This document shows, piece by piece, positions 1 to 7,270 of a DNA stretch of 28,389 nt. The DNA comes from an uncultured Eubacteriales bacterium (GTDB taxonomy: Bacteria > Bacillota > Clostridia > Oscillospirales > Oscillospiraceae). Position numbers and translations under genes: made by a program. Below the pieces are notes generated by a model. It had not been told where the DNA came from, searched no databases, and saw only the letters and a list, made by a program, of their open reading frames with translations. The DNA is taken from NCBI GenBank assembly GCA_900556935.1, contig USQL01000017.1, positions 1 to 28,389 of the forward strand, read 5' to 3'. Positions within the stretch are counted from its first letter, which is position 1. Each line of letters opens with the position of its first letter.

Positions 1-579
1 CGGATGGTAGTTCAGTTTCCCGATTTTTACCTTGTCGATAATATCGTGGCATTCCAAAAGCATTTCCATAACTCCGTGAGGATTCAGCACCGGTTCACAG
101 GATACCCATGTTCTGATACCACACTGTTTCGCAGAGTAGAGGTCAATCAGCCGGTCAGATGGAGCATATGGGCCGATATTGGAGCCGTCGTAGGTGATAC
201 CGTACCAGTCGCGGTTGTCCAGCAAATCAAAGTCCCGGGTTCCATCGCCCTTTGTGAGGATTTGCACATGGTTCCCGCTATCCTTGATGGTCTTGATAAC
301 TTCACGGGTGATGGATGTGTCGTACCCGGTGGGATACGGGTCACAGGTAAAGCACAGGTGAATCAGCTGGCCTTTGATGTTCTCACGCTCCAGCTGATGC
401 TTCAGGGCTTCCACCAGCCCCGGGCGGGGTTCCACATGGGTATGGAAAGTTTCCCTGTCTCGGTGCAGCACATTGGGCGCGAAGCAATAAAAACACCTGT
501 GTGGACAGCCGGTGTAGATATTCACGGCATAATCACCGTACTCCTTGGCCTTGCCTTTCGGCACATATAACGGTTTCAT
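1..579 (-). CDS. Radical SAM protein, SplB/COG1533-like, C-terminus cut by window edge
   Basis: 193 codons are visible and the C-terminal part lies outside the window. The start ATG at 579 has GGAGG seven bases upstream. Residues 25, 29 and 32 form the radical SAM cysteine motif (CPHRCFYC, spacing C-x3-C-x2-C), preceded by NIYTG. The context FTCDPYPTGYD resembles the SplB/DNA repair photolyase-like family (COG1533). Such enzymes bind a 4Fe-4S cluster and cleave S-adenosylmethionine to start radical chemistry; the substrate of this phage copy cannot be told. It is the most distal visible gene of the minus-strand phage operon, and its ATG overlaps the TGA of the gene before it, suggesting translational coupling. 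The family is fairly secure from the motif; a specific role such as spore photoproduct lyase is not supported. Confidence 0.8.
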   Translation of the reverse strand, partial: MKPLYVPKGKAKEYGDYAVNIYTGCPHRCFYCFAPNVLHRDRETFHTHVEPRPGLVEALKHQLERENIKGQLIHLCFTCDPYPTGYDTSITREVIKTIKDSGNHVQILTKGDGTRDFDLLDNRDWYGITYDGSNIGPYAPSDRLIDLYSAKQCGIRTWVSCEPVLNPHGVMEMLLECHDIIDKVKIGKLNYHP

Positions 580-932
580 TTTAATTCCTCCAAATCCATT
601 TTTGCGCCGCAGTTGGGGCAATAATCATCTTCAAAATAGCACGACTTTCCATTGGTCGAAACAAAACATCCATTGACGGTTCTGGTATTTTTGCAATGGG
701 AACAAGTCACATCAGTATCACCCGTGTTATCATCGTAGACACACTCCCACCGCCCATGCCGCACCGGCTCCACATCGGCAGCGGGAGCGTCCAGCACCTC
801 CGACAACATATTATCCACCCAACACGCACGGCACCTGACACCACTCGCATTTTTCCCTTGCTCTTTGCAAGGGGCGCAATACCGTCCCTCGCAAGATGCT
901 ACAAACTCTCCTCGGCTGATGTAATCGCTCAT
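576..932 (-). CDS. Small cysteine-rich phage protein (zinc-ribbon-like)
   Basis: 118 aa from the ATG at 932, which has GGAGG seven bases upstream; an earlier in-frame start has no such site. It has several CxxC pairs: CAPC, RCRAC, CSHC and a C-terminal CPNC followed by GAKMDLEELK, typical of a zinc ribbon. The N-terminal MSDYISRGEF resembles small proteins common in Firmicutes prophages. Both ends overlap the neighbours by four bases (ATGA). No enzymatic motif is seen. Zinc binding is inferred from the cysteine spacing, and the function is unknown. Confidence 0.7.
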   Translation of the reverse strand: MSDYISRGEFVASCEGRYCAPCKEQGKNASGVRCRACWVDNMLSEVLDAPAADVEPVRHGRWECVYDDNTGDTDVTCSHCKNTRTVNGCFVSTNGKSCYFEDDYCPNCGAKMDLEELK

Positions 933-1438
933 ATCAATTCCTCCACATAGCACCAGCTCTGGGGCGGGCGTTTGATTGTTCGGCCATCACATTCCACTGT
1001 GGTGTAGTTGTAATAAGGGCATTCCCAACAACCCACCTCAATCTTACATAGCCCCTTGAATGCGCTCAGCGGTTTCGGCGTATCGTAGATTTCCAATTTT
1101 GAAATGTGCCAGCCGTACAGTGTTGCACCTTTTCCGTAGTCCCACAAAGCGCCGTCCACAATCCTAGTCTGCGCCACAAAGTCATCGTCCACATCGTAGA
1201 TTCCATACGGTTCTGTTGCCGCCTTGATGGTTTCGACCCGATCACATACAAATTCCCCTACAACACGCCCGTATGCTATTCCGAATGGGTGCTTTAGCCC
1301 ATCCAGTGTGCAGTAGATATAGCACTTAAACGGCGTTTCCAAACAAGGCCGGTTCTTCCGCACTTCCAACGTTTTCTTGCCGCTAAGAATCTTCTCCACC
1401 CACTCCGGGCGGATGCTGATAAGTACCGCTTTAGCCAT
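929..1438 (-). CDS. ASCH-domain-like phage protein
   Basis: 169 aa from the ATG at 1438, with GGAGG seven bases upstream. The N-terminus (VLISIRPEWVEKILSGKKT followed by LEVRKNRP) matches the ASCH/PUA-like pattern of a hydrophobic strand, a P-x-W turn and a G-x-K-x-x-E-x-R segment. ASCH domains are thought to bind RNA or modified nucleosides. The C-terminal quarter adds cysteines (CKIEVGCWECPYY) that could bind a metal. The stop overlaps the next ATG. The neighbours (PP-loop enzyme, radical SAM protein, methyltransferase) fit a nucleic acid modification or anti-restriction cluster, but that is inference. Confidence 0.7.
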   Translation of the reverse strand: MAKAVLISIRPEWVEKILSGKKTLEVRKNRPCLETPFKCYIYCTLDGLKHPFGIAYGRVVGEFVCDRVETIKAATEPYGIYDVDDDFVAQTRIVDGALWDYGKGATLYGWHISKLEIYDTPKPLSAFKGLCKIEVGCWECPYYNYTTVECDGRTIKRPPQSWCYVEELI

Positions 1439-1682
1439 TGTCAGCCCTCCGATTCCATGAAGCGGCGGCAACGTCACGTTCATCCAGATCAAATACAATG
1501 TCTCCGTTGTTCGCTAAATGGATCAGCACATTGAAATCCTTTGTGCGCAAAGCTACCCCGCATTTGCTGCAATGGACACCAAATTTCCAACCGTACCCAC
1601 TATCTTTTTTGTAGTAATCAGTTAAGAAAATTTCAGCCTTACTCCCGCAAAACGGGCACGGTTTCAATTTAATTTCGTTCAT
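1431..1682 (-). CDS. Lar-family-like restriction alleviation protein
   Basis: 83 aa. The ATG at 1682 follows GGAGATAAC. The layout is that of the Lar/restriction alleviation family: KLKPCPFCGS at the N-terminus, a second pair HCSKCG in the middle, and AASWNRR near the C-terminus. Lar of the Rac prophage of E. coli modulates type I restriction in favour of modification. Most Firmicutes prophage homologues have not been tested, so the name is a family label. It overlaps the downstream gene by eight bases. A perfect inverted repeat lies just upstream, between it and the methyltransferase gene. Confidence 0.7.
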   Translation of the reverse strand: MNEIKLKPCPFCGSKAEIFLTDYYKKDSGYGWKFGVHCSKCGVALRTKDFNVLIHLANNGDIVFDLDERDVAAASWNRRADNG

Positions 1683-1696
1683 GTTATCTCCTTCCC

Positions 1697-1714
1697 GCCC
1701 GGGTTGCCCCGGGC
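1697..1714. repeat. Inverted repeat between the Lar-like and Dam-like genes
   Basis: Perfect 7-bp GC arms (GCCCGGG and CCCGGGC) around a 4-base loop. On the transcribed minus strand the hairpin ends shortly before the Lar-like ribosome binding site and has no T-run after it. It could be a processing site, a weak pause or a translational modulator rather than a terminator. Confidence 0.5.
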
Positions 1715-1721
1715 TTATCTG

Positions 1722-2158
1722 CTATCTAAAAATCACTACCATAGACGGAAACGGTGCTGGGTTCATTGCTTCCCCGTTTTCATCTTCGAATTTTAACCGT
1801 CCACGCAGAAAACGAATTTCCGCCTTGCCATATATGTAGTCGTGGAAATAGCTTGTGTCCGTCCGTGCTGGAATCAGTAGAACAATTGTCTCCCCCCCCC
1901 ACATACAAACTCTTCATAAGCCTTTTTCACCCACTTCCCAATCTCCCGGCCATAGGGCGGGTTGCAGAACACGGCTCCGTATCCGCTCCAAGGTAGGGAA
2001 AGGCCGTCCATTTCAGGGGTGAAAAAACAGCTGCACTTTGCGTTCTCTGGTGAAGCGGCGGCATCTAAGCCGAAATGGAATTCCTGAGCCAGTTTCCAGA
2101 AAAAGTCCTTTGGCGTTCGCCAGTCCATTTTCACGCTGGATAATAACGCTTTGTTCAT
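1722..2158 (-). pseudogene. Phage Dam-type DNA N6-adenine methyltransferase, frameshifted at a G9 tract
   Basis: From the ATG at 2158 (GAGG five bases upstream) the reading frame gives DWRTPKDFFWKLAQEF, LDAAASPENAKC, FTPEMDGLSLPWSG and the catalytic-type motif FCNPPYGR, all typical of small phage Dam-like methyltransferases. After codons for YEEFVC it enters nine consecutive G (plus-strand C at 1892-1900) and soon stops. The rest of the family (TIVLLIPARTDTSYFHDY, AEIRF, RGRLKF and a C-terminal APFPSMVVIFR) continues in another frame to 1722. One extra G would restore a 145-aa protein. Possible reasons are a homopolymer sequencing error, phase variation by slippage, programmed -1 frameshifting on the G run, or real decay. 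The product would methylate adenine in phage or host DNA. Confidence 0.8.
1892..1900. repeat. C9/G9 homopolymer at the methyltransferase frameshift
   Basis: Nine C on the plus strand (nine G in the coding strand) lie exactly where the two halves of the methyltransferase separate. A tract of ten would be in frame. Confidence 0.85.
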
Positions 2159-2226
2159 GTTTACCTCGTTTCTATCAGCCTCGATTTCGAGGCGGTTAAA
2201 CCATTTCCGTGAGGTCACGAAAATGG

Positions 2227-3108
2227 TCAGTCGCCGTCAGGGATAAATTCCTCCATCCCCATCTGCCCCGGAAGCACATCGTACTCCATCCACCACCGGA
2301 ACACATCTTCGGCTGTTGTCCAAGCCGATTCCTTGCCACGCCGTGTCCGTTCTTCCAGCATCCTGCCAAACGCCAGCAGGTAGAGATTTTTGTACTTCGG
2401 CCACCGGGCGAACTCGATTTCCCGACGTTTCCTACAAGCTATTGGGCATCCGATGCACCCTACCCGGGATTGCCCCTCTGCGTATAGCGGATTCATGGGG
2501 CATTTGGCATCACCCAAAAAACCGTACACATCCTCGTCCGCCCAATCAATAATGGGGTTCACGACCCGTTTTGCTTGCAAACGGCAGTTTTCAAAAAGCA
2601 TACGCTTTTCGTCATTGTCGTTTGCAAGCATGATTTTATCTTTCTTCGTTTTGCCAATTTTTTCATAGATTCCGCGGATGCTTTTCCGTGATGAAGACTC
2701 CGCCCAGCGAACACCAGTGCAGATGAAACGCCCTGCCCCACCTGTTTCTTTCAGGGTGGAACAGCAGTAGCGCATCAGCCGGGTAGGAGGCATCAGCTTC
2801 TGTGGAATCAGGCTCCACATGGATACTCTCTGGCCCTTGTAGGTCGGCATATTCACGGTGCATTTGTAGCCCTTTTCCTCCAGCCGCTTGAACTCGCTTC
2901 GGACGAACCGCACCGTCTCCGGGGCATCCGCTGTGGTGTGGTTGTGCTGGAACTCGCAGGGGATGCCGGAGCGAACCGCAAGCTCGGTGATTACCCCGGA
3001 ATCTTTGCCGCCTGAAATGCAGATCACCAAAGGCTGCTGGTAGGCCGCCAAAGACATATCAGAGGCGGCTTTCAGGCGTTCGATTGCCATTTGCACTAAG
3101 TCATTCAT
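2227..3108 (-). CDS. PP-loop ATPase, phosphoadenosine phosphosulfate reductase-like, phage type
   Basis: 293 aa from the ATG at 3108, preceded by GGGGGAAAG; a longer in-frame start at 3177 lies inside the previous gene. SGGKDS at residues 32-37 is the PP-loop that binds ATP or PAPS. ELAVRSGIPCEF and FICTGVRWAESSSRK follow, as in PAPS reductase/DndC-like proteins. The C-terminal half has a cysteine group (KCPMNP, GCIGCPIAC) that could hold a metal or Fe-S cluster. Phage members of this family are widespread but mostly uncharacterised; a sulfur assimilation role is unlikely without partner genes. Its place beside methyltransferase, radical SAM and ASCH-like genes points to nucleic acid modification or counter-defence, which is inference. 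Confidence 0.85.
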   Translation of the reverse strand: MNDLVQMAIERLKAASDMSLAAYQQPLVICISGGKDSGVITELAVRSGIPCEFQHNHTTADAPETVRFVRSEFKRLEEKGYKCTVNMPTYKGQRVSMWSLIPQKLMPPTRLMRYCCSTLKETGGAGRFICTGVRWAESSSRKSIRGIYEKIGKTKKDKIMLANDNDEKRMLFENCRLQAKRVVNPIIDWADEDVYGFLGDAKCPMNPLYAEGQSRVGCIGCPIACRKRREIEFARWPKYKNLYLLAFGRMLEERTRRGKESAWTTAEDVFRWWMEYDVLPGQMGMEEFIPDGD

Positions 3109-3469
3109 AACTTTCCCCCGGGGAACGCAAGTACGACAACCAGCACTTTTCACACTTGATCTTCCCGCAATGCTCAAAACTGGTAATTCCAGGTGGGCAG
3201 TTTCCGGGGCTTAACTTTTTCACCAGCTCCTCGTCCGTCATGGCCCGGATTTTATCACCGTTTGTCTTTGGCTTCGCTTTCCGCTGAGTTTCAAGTTCCC
3301 ACTTTGCTTTCAATGCCTCGTGAAAACAATTGGCCGCATCGTGGAGGCCATCGGCCCATACCTGGTGCATCATTTCCATTTCCAATGCCATTGGGTTCGG
3401 GCAGCACCCATTTTCTCCAAGCTCGTGGGTTACTGGGTTAGGCGTAAGCAGTTCTACAACGTTGCTCAT
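3101..3469 (-). CDS. Hypothetical phage protein with C-terminal cysteine cluster
   Basis: 122 aa. The chosen ATG at 3469 has AAGGA eight bases upstream, and its TGA overlaps the PP-loop gene start. The N-terminal half is mainly helical, with HDAANCFHEALKAKWELE. The C-terminus reads MTDEELVKKL and then CPPGITSFEHCGKIKCEKCW, a possible zinc site with four cysteines and a histidine. I do not recognise the family. The gene is tightly packed in the operon, so it is probably real. Confidence 0.65.
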   Translation of the reverse strand: MSNVVELLTPNPVTHELGENGCCPNPMALEMEMMHQVWADGLHDAANCFHEALKAKWELETQRKAKPKTNGDKIRAMTDEELVKKLSPGNCPPGITSFEHCGKIKCEKCWLSYLRSPGESYE

Positions 3470-4068
3470 GTTGCATTTCCTTCCTCGCATCCCTCGGCTG
3501 GTTCTTCCTGGGTATCGTCAATGGGTGTGGTATCAATCCTCAATTCCGCCAGCTGTGCGGCCATCAGATACGCCTGAGCGTGGACGTTGCCCCCGTGAGT
3601 ATCGCTTACCTTTGCTCGGAATTCCGCCAGCGTACCAAAGAAGCAGCCAACGGAAGCAAAGATACCGCCCTTTTTGTTGCGGGTGAAAGTGATCGTATCA
3701 TCCCTGGAACCGATTGGGCCAATGACCAAGTGGTGATTCCTGCCGTAAACCCTGGCATTGCCGCAGACCCTGGCATTGCCGTAGACCCTGGCATCGCCGT
3801 AGACCCTGGCATTGCCGGAGACCAAGGCATTGCCGGAGACCAAGGCATCGTCGGAGACCAAGGCATTGCCGGAGACCAAGGCATTGCCGTAGACCCAGGC
3901 ATCGCCGGAGACCCAGGCATCGCCGTCCTGTTCTAGGTTGGCTTCTTTCTCTACCCAGCCTCCAGTCTCGCCGACTTCAACTCCAGTAAAGGCCACTAGT
4001 GACTTTACACGGTGCAGGGTGATTGGGCCAATTTTCAAAGTTTCGTCGGTTAATTCGTACTTTTTCAT
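3466..4068 (-). CDS. Hexapeptide-repeat (left-handed beta-helix-like) phage protein
   Basis: 200 aa from the ATG at 4068, preceded by AAGGA; the earlier in-frame start lies inside the next gene. The N-terminal part (KYELTDETLK, then LHRVKSLVAF) leads into about ten six-residue repeats of the type G-(D/N)-A-x-V-(S/Y), which in other families fold as a left-handed beta-helix. The C-terminus (TFTRNKKGGIFASVGCFFGT) is conserved-looking and not repetitive. Proteins of this shape occur in Firmicutes phages without known function. The acetyltransferase activity of other hexapeptide proteins should not be assumed. The stop overlaps the next ATG. Confidence 0.75.
   Translation of the reverse strand: MKKYELTDETLKIGPITLHRVKSLVAFTGVEVGETGGWVEKEANLEQDGDAWVSGDAWVYGNALVSGNALVSDDALVSGNALVSGNARVYGDARVYGNARVCGNARVYGRNHHLVIGPIGSRDDTITFTRNKKGGIFASVGCFFGTLAEFRAKVSDTHGGNVHAQAYLMAAQLAELRIDTTPIDDTQEEPAEGCEEGNAT
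3743..3925. repeat. 18-bp tandem repeat array inside the hexapeptide-repeat gene
   Basis: About ten near-identical 18-bp units of the form GGCATTGCCGTAGACCCT with a few substitutions (TT/TC, GTA/GGA, CCT/CAA). Each unit encodes six residues, so copy-number change keeps the frame. Confidence 0.85.
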
Positions 4069-4535
4069 TTTGCATTTCCTTTCTTTTCGGCCCGTTTTTT
4101 CTCCCGGTACTGGGCCTCTCGCTGCGTCTGTTTTTTCCTGAAACACTCCCAAGAGCAGTAGATTCTCCGCCGGTCGATGCGGACGGGCTTGCCGCAGACA
4201 GGGCAGATGCGGGGGTTATCGTCGGTACGGTGCCGGGCCTTGCGGCGCTTGTCCTCGGCCTCGCACTTAGGAGAGCAGAGGAACCGGCGGGGCGGAAAGA
4301 CATTTCCGCCGCAGATGCGGCATTTTGGCAGCTCCACAGGCTCCTCGTAGTTTAGCAGGGCGGCGGCGAAGCGGTCCCGGCGGGGAGTATGGGGCAGGGT
4401 GCCATGCTCCTTGCGGGCTATGTAGTCGCCGTAGTGGAGGCCAAGGGACGTGGCCTCGGCGGCATCGATGCAGGATTCACAGCGGCCTGAGCGGTCCAGC
4501 GGGCTTTCCACGTGGCAGATTTTACAGCGGGGCAT
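4065..4535 (-). CDS. Multi-zinc-finger phage protein
   Basis: 156 aa from the ATG at 4535, which has GGAGG upstream. There are four cysteine clusters: CKIC with CESC near the N-terminus, CRICGGNVFPPRRFLC with CSPKCE, CPVCGKPVRIDRRRIYC, and CSWECF. The C-terminus is strongly basic (KKQTQREAQYREKKRAEKK), suggesting nucleic acid contact. No nuclease motif is visible. It overlaps the DnaD-like gene upstream by 14 bases. The role is unknown; a replication- or DNA-associated zinc protein is the most likely guess from context. Confidence 0.75.
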   Translation of the reverse strand: MPRCKICHVESPLDRSGRCESCIDAAEATSLGLHYGDYIARKEHGTLPHTPRRDRFAAALLNYEEPVELPKCRICGGNVFPPRRFLCSPKCEAEDKRRKARHRTDDNPRICPVCGKPVRIDRRRIYCSWECFRKKQTQREAQYREKKRAEKKGNAK

Positions 4536-5292
4536 TGTTGTCACCTCCAAACATACGGCGGATGGCGGCGGTCTCGTCGGCATCCAGGGGGCGGGGGCCG
4601 GTGGTTCGCGGGACGGCACCGGGCTTTTCCAGGCGCTCAAAGATGATGTTCTTCCACCCGGCCACCATGCACTGGTCGATAAGGGACAGAATGGCATCCT
4701 CCGGGTAGTAAGTCAATTTCTGCTGGACGGTCTGCAAGAGGGCGGCGAGTTGCTGGGGGGTGTAGCCTTCCCGTCTATCCCGCTTGTAGGCAATCCAGGA
4801 GGAGAGCTTGGTTTTCAGGGCAGGGGAGAATGGATAGGGCCGAAATGGGTCGTTTGCGCTGGGGGATGGGGCGGCGGCCGGGCAGCCCTCTTCCTGCACC
4901 TCTTTCACCTCTTTCTCTTTATCTATCTCTATCTCTTTCTCTACCTCTACCTCTACCTCTACCTCTTTCTCTTTCTCCCCCTCTTTCTTGCTTACGGTTT
5001 TTTTGGATTCGCTTCCTAGGCCGCTCGGTTTGCTTTCGGTTTGCTTCCGGTTTGCTTCCGTTTTGCTTCCGCCTTTGTTCCCATTTTCGGACTTGGCCCT
5101 GGCTTTATCCAAGATAGGGCGAAGCAAATCAAAAGCAACGGCGACAGAATCCGGCACGGAATCAAAATCCGGCTCCTGCTGGTAGAGAGCGTAGGCACAA
5201 ATCATATCGTAGGCCGAAGCACGGGCGGCGGGGTCTTTTATACGGGAAATGGCCTGGTAGAAGCTTACGTAGAATGTAAACTGGGTTCTCAT
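4522..5292 (-). CDS. DnaD/replisome organiser-like phage replication protein
   Basis: 256 aa from the ATG at 5292, preceded by AAGGA. The N-terminal ~70 residues (FTFYVSFYQAISRIKDPAARA, YDMICAYALYQQEP) resemble the DUF6291-type domain found in phage replication proteins. A charged low-complexity linker follows (residues about 70-140), including an alternating Glu-Val stretch. The C-terminal ~80 residues (LSLIDQCMVAGWKNIIFERL) resemble the tail of DnaD/replisome organiser proteins that bind DNA or load helicase. SSB lies directly upstream in the operon, which supports replication. No helicase motif is visible. An exact name would need a profile search. Confidence 0.75.
   Translation of the reverse strand: MRTQFTFYVSFYQAISRIKDPAARASAYDMICAYALYQQEPDFDSVPDSVAVAFDLLRPILDKARAKSENGNKGGSKTEANRKQTESKPSGLGSESKKTVSKKEGEKEKEVEVEVEVEKEIEIDKEKEVKEVQEEGCPAAAPSPSANDPFRPYPFSPALKTKLSSWIAYKRDRREGYTPQQLAALLQTVQQKLTYYPEDAILSLIDQCMVAGWKNIIFERLEKPGAVPRTTGPRPLDADETAAIRRMFGGDNNAPL
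4905..4990. repeat. CTCTAC/CTCTTT hexanucleotide low-complexity tract
   Basis: A pyrimidine-rich tract with runs of CTCTAC and CTCTTT units encodes the Glu-Val/Glu-Lys linker of the DnaD-like protein. The six-base period keeps the frame if units are gained or lost, so linker length is probably variable. Confidence 0.7.
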
Positions 5293-5327
5293 GGCATGTC
5301 CTTTCTGCTGTTCTGCTGTGGAATGGG

Positions 5328-5744
5328 TTAGAACGGGAAGTCGGGGAGTTCGTCGTCGGGGATTTCGGCAAAATCATCGGCGGGAACGGCGGCAGGCTGG
5401 CCGGAGGCGGGAACAGCGTCCTTTTTGGAGGAGCCGAAATAGCAGGAGGTTACATTGACCTCCACGGTCTTCCGCTTGTTGCCGTTCTGGTCCTCCCAGA
5501 GGCGGACTTGCAGGCGGCCTGTGACCACGGCCATGGAGCCTTTGTGAAACCACTGGGACACGAATTCGGCGGTCTTGCCCCAGGCCACGCAATCGATAAA
5601 GTCCGCTTCCCGCTTGCCTGTGACGGCGGAGGCGATATCCCGCTCCACAGCAAGGGAGAAGTTTGCTACGGATTTTCCGGAGCCGGTACTCCGCAGCTCC
5701 GGGTCACGGGTCAGACGGCCCATAAGGTTTACAGTGTTCAGCAT
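5328..5744 (-). CDS. ssb: Single-stranded DNA-binding protein
   Basis: 138 aa. It has a full OB-fold SSB domain from residue 1 (MLNTVNLMGRLTRDPELR, then FSLAVERD, then FIDCVAWGKTAEFV, then KGSMAVVTGRLQ) and a short disordered tail ending in the acidic tip DDELPDFPF. In SSB proteins that tip recruits repair and replication partners. The start at 5744 has AAAGGAG ten bases upstream. It protects single-stranded DNA during phage replication and recombination, next to the PD-(D/E)XK nuclease-like and DnaD-like genes. Confidence 0.95.
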   Translation of the reverse strand: MLNTVNLMGRLTRDPELRSTGSGKSVANFSLAVERDIASAVTGKREADFIDCVAWGKTAEFVSQWFHKGSMAVVTGRLQVRLWEDQNGNKRKTVEVNVTSCYFGSSKKDAVPASGQPAAVPADDFAEIPDDELPDFPF

Positions 5745-5910
5745 TGGCTAGAATCTCCTTTTTGGTTAATCGTTTGCCCTCCCGCCGGATGGTAAGTCCG
5801 GCGGAGAGCATGGAAAGCTCGGTTTGCGGCGGATAGCGAAAATCGGAATCCGTGTGCATGAGGGTCTGGCCGTCGGGGCCGTGGACGGCATAGCGGGGCG
5901 GCCTAGTCAT
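5704..5910 (-). CDS. Small phage protein of unknown function
   Basis: 68 aa from the ATG at 5910 (AGGTG upstream). The sequence has a short N-terminal RYAVHGPDGQTLMHTDSDF and a C-terminal TIRREGKRLTKKEI. It overlaps the start of ssb by 41 bases and the stop of the nuclease-like gene by 8, so it is translated within the same message. It has no recognisable domain. Confidence 0.6.
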   Translation of the reverse strand: MTRPPRYAVHGPDGQTLMHTDSDFRYPPQTELSMLSAGLTIRREGKRLTKKEILANAEHCKPYGPSDP

Positions 5911-6769
5911 AATTCACCTGCAAGGGGGAAATGGCCGTCAGGTGTTCCGTGGCCCGGCAGTAGGGGCAATGGCCGCAGCGGGTAGCGGCGATACGGCCCG
6001 TTTTAATCGCCTGATAGCGGGGGGCTCTGGCCTCCACATCGTCCATGGCCGCCTGCAAATCGGCATCCGGAATATAGATTGCGAAAATCTTGGGGGACGT
6101 TTCCTTGGTAATGCCGGTGAGGACGAAGGGGGGAAAGCGGCGGACAAGGCGCTGATAAATGGCCCCCTGGATATCATAGCCCCAAAATTGGGCAAAGCTG
6201 ATATGGCACTGGGCCTCGTCGGACCATACGGGGTCAAGGGATGCCAGATACTTTAGGTCTACAATCATCTGACCGCCGAAGGGGACCAGCTTTCTGACCT
6301 CCGGGAATTTCTCGCAGATGCGGCGGACCTGGTCGGAGGAGAGGAGGGAATCCACCTTGCATTTGAAGGGAACACCGGCGATGCGGCCTGTTTTGATAAC
6401 CTGGTGGCGGCCGGAGAGGAGGGATTTTATTAGCGGCTCCTGGTCCAAACGCTGACAGGCGGCGAAGGCTTTCTTGAAATCCTCCTTGAACTCCCCGGCG
6501 TTTTTTCCGGAGGAGAGGCGGATTTCCGGATGGGCGGCGACAAACTCGTTGAACTCCCCGGAGAAATAGGCATCCACGAAGGAGCCGAGAAGAAGGGCCT
6601 TGGACTGGGGCGGTGTGTACTCTCCACGAAGTTCGGCCATGGCGGAAGCCTCACATTTCGCGAAAGCCTTGAACTGGGAATTGGAGAGGTAGGCCCAGTT
6701 GGCTTTCCGGGAATAATAGTTGGAAGCGTTAATCGGCAGCAGCTTCTTCTGTAGGGCTGGGCGTGACAT
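5903..6769 (-). CDS. PD-(D/E)XK nuclease-like protein (DUF3799/RecE-like)
   Basis: 288 aa from the ATG at 6769, which follows AAAGGAGG. The N-terminus (ANWAYLSNSQFKAFAKCEAS) is typical of phage exonuclease-VIII-like proteins. GVPFKCKVDSL near residue 139 and MIVDLKY near residue 169 supply the D...(D)xK core of the PD-(D/E)XK fold. The C-terminal CGHCPYCRATEHL is a cysteine cluster found in RecB-like Fe-S nucleases. It probably resects double-stranded DNA for phage recombination. The partner expected in this position is a RecT-like annealing protein; the upstream 179-aa gene does not obviously look like one. Confidence 0.8.
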   Translation of the reverse strand: MSRPALQKKLLPINASNYYSRKANWAYLSNSQFKAFAKCEASAMAELRGEYTPPQSKALLLGSFVDAYFSGEFNEFVAAHPEIRLSSGKNAGEFKEDFKKAFAACQRLDQEPLIKSLLSGRHQVIKTGRIAGVPFKCKVDSLLSSDQVRRICEKFPEVRKLVPFGGQMIVDLKYLASLDPVWSDEAQCHISFAQFWGYDIQGAIYQRLVRRFPPFVLTGITKETSPKIFAIYIPDADLQAAMDDVEARAPRYQAIKTGRIAATRCGHCPYCRATEHLTAISPLQVNYD

Positions 6770-7268
6770 CGGCCTCCTCCTTTCTGACATTGCGCTTCAT
6801 GGCGCAGTCGTAGCACAGAGCGGCACCGAACTTTCGGCGGGTATACTCGGCCATATAGTCGGCGGAACGGCCATTGGCCGGCTTTACAGGGCCGCCACAG
6901 TCGGCGCAGAGGATGGCGGGGGCCTCCTTGGGTTTGCGGGGGCGGACGCGGACGGCGGAGACCAGCTCCCCGAATGCCTTGATGTTATGCTCGATATAGA
7001 GCTGGATTCGGACACCTTTCCAGTCTTCAAAGTAGGGAGAACCGGCTACCTTCTCGATGGCCTTGGAGCGGGTGACGTTCAGAATCATGGGCTTTAGCGG
7101 CTCCACAAAGTGGAGGACCGCTTTCTGGGACTTGCCTTCGGCGGTGACGACGGTCTCAGACTGGTTGACGGAAGCAATGGTGGCGACTTTTTCCTCGCCT
7201 TCGTTAAAATCGGCCTCGCCCAGGTAGTTGGGGTCGGAGACAATCTTCTTCCAATGGGTTTTTTCCAT
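6729..7268 (-). CDS. Phage recombination-module protein with zinc-ribbon tail
   Basis: 179 aa from the ATG at 7268 with GGAGG seven bases upstream. The N-terminal ~115 residues (THWKKIVSDPNYLGEADF, LHFVEPLKPMILNVTRSK, FEDWKGVRIQLYIE) match a protein often found beside the nuclease and SSB genes of Firmicutes phages. A zinc ribbon follows: CADCGGPVKPANG, then LCYDCAMK. The function is not known to me. A role in DNA recombination or as a single-strand-binding accessory is inferred from position. It overlaps the nuclease-like gene by 41 bases. Confidence 0.7.
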   Translation of the reverse strand: MEKTHWKKIVSDPNYLGEADFNEGEEKVATIASVNQSETVVTAEGKSQKAVLHFVEPLKPMILNVTRSKAIEKVAGSPYFEDWKGVRIQLYIEHNIKAFGELVSAVRVRPRKPKEAPAILCADCGGPVKPANGRSADYMAEYTRRKFGAALCYDCAMKRNVRKEEADVTPSPTEEAAAD

Positions 7269-7270
7269 AT

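Noticed and set aside
4..570. Plus-strand frame of 188 codons at the window start
   Set aside because: The opposite strand encodes a radical SAM protein with a full cysteine motif and a good ribosome binding site.
3743..3925. Regular repeats resembling a CRISPR array
   Set aside because: Units are contiguous 18-bp repeats without spacers and encode a protein repeat in frame.
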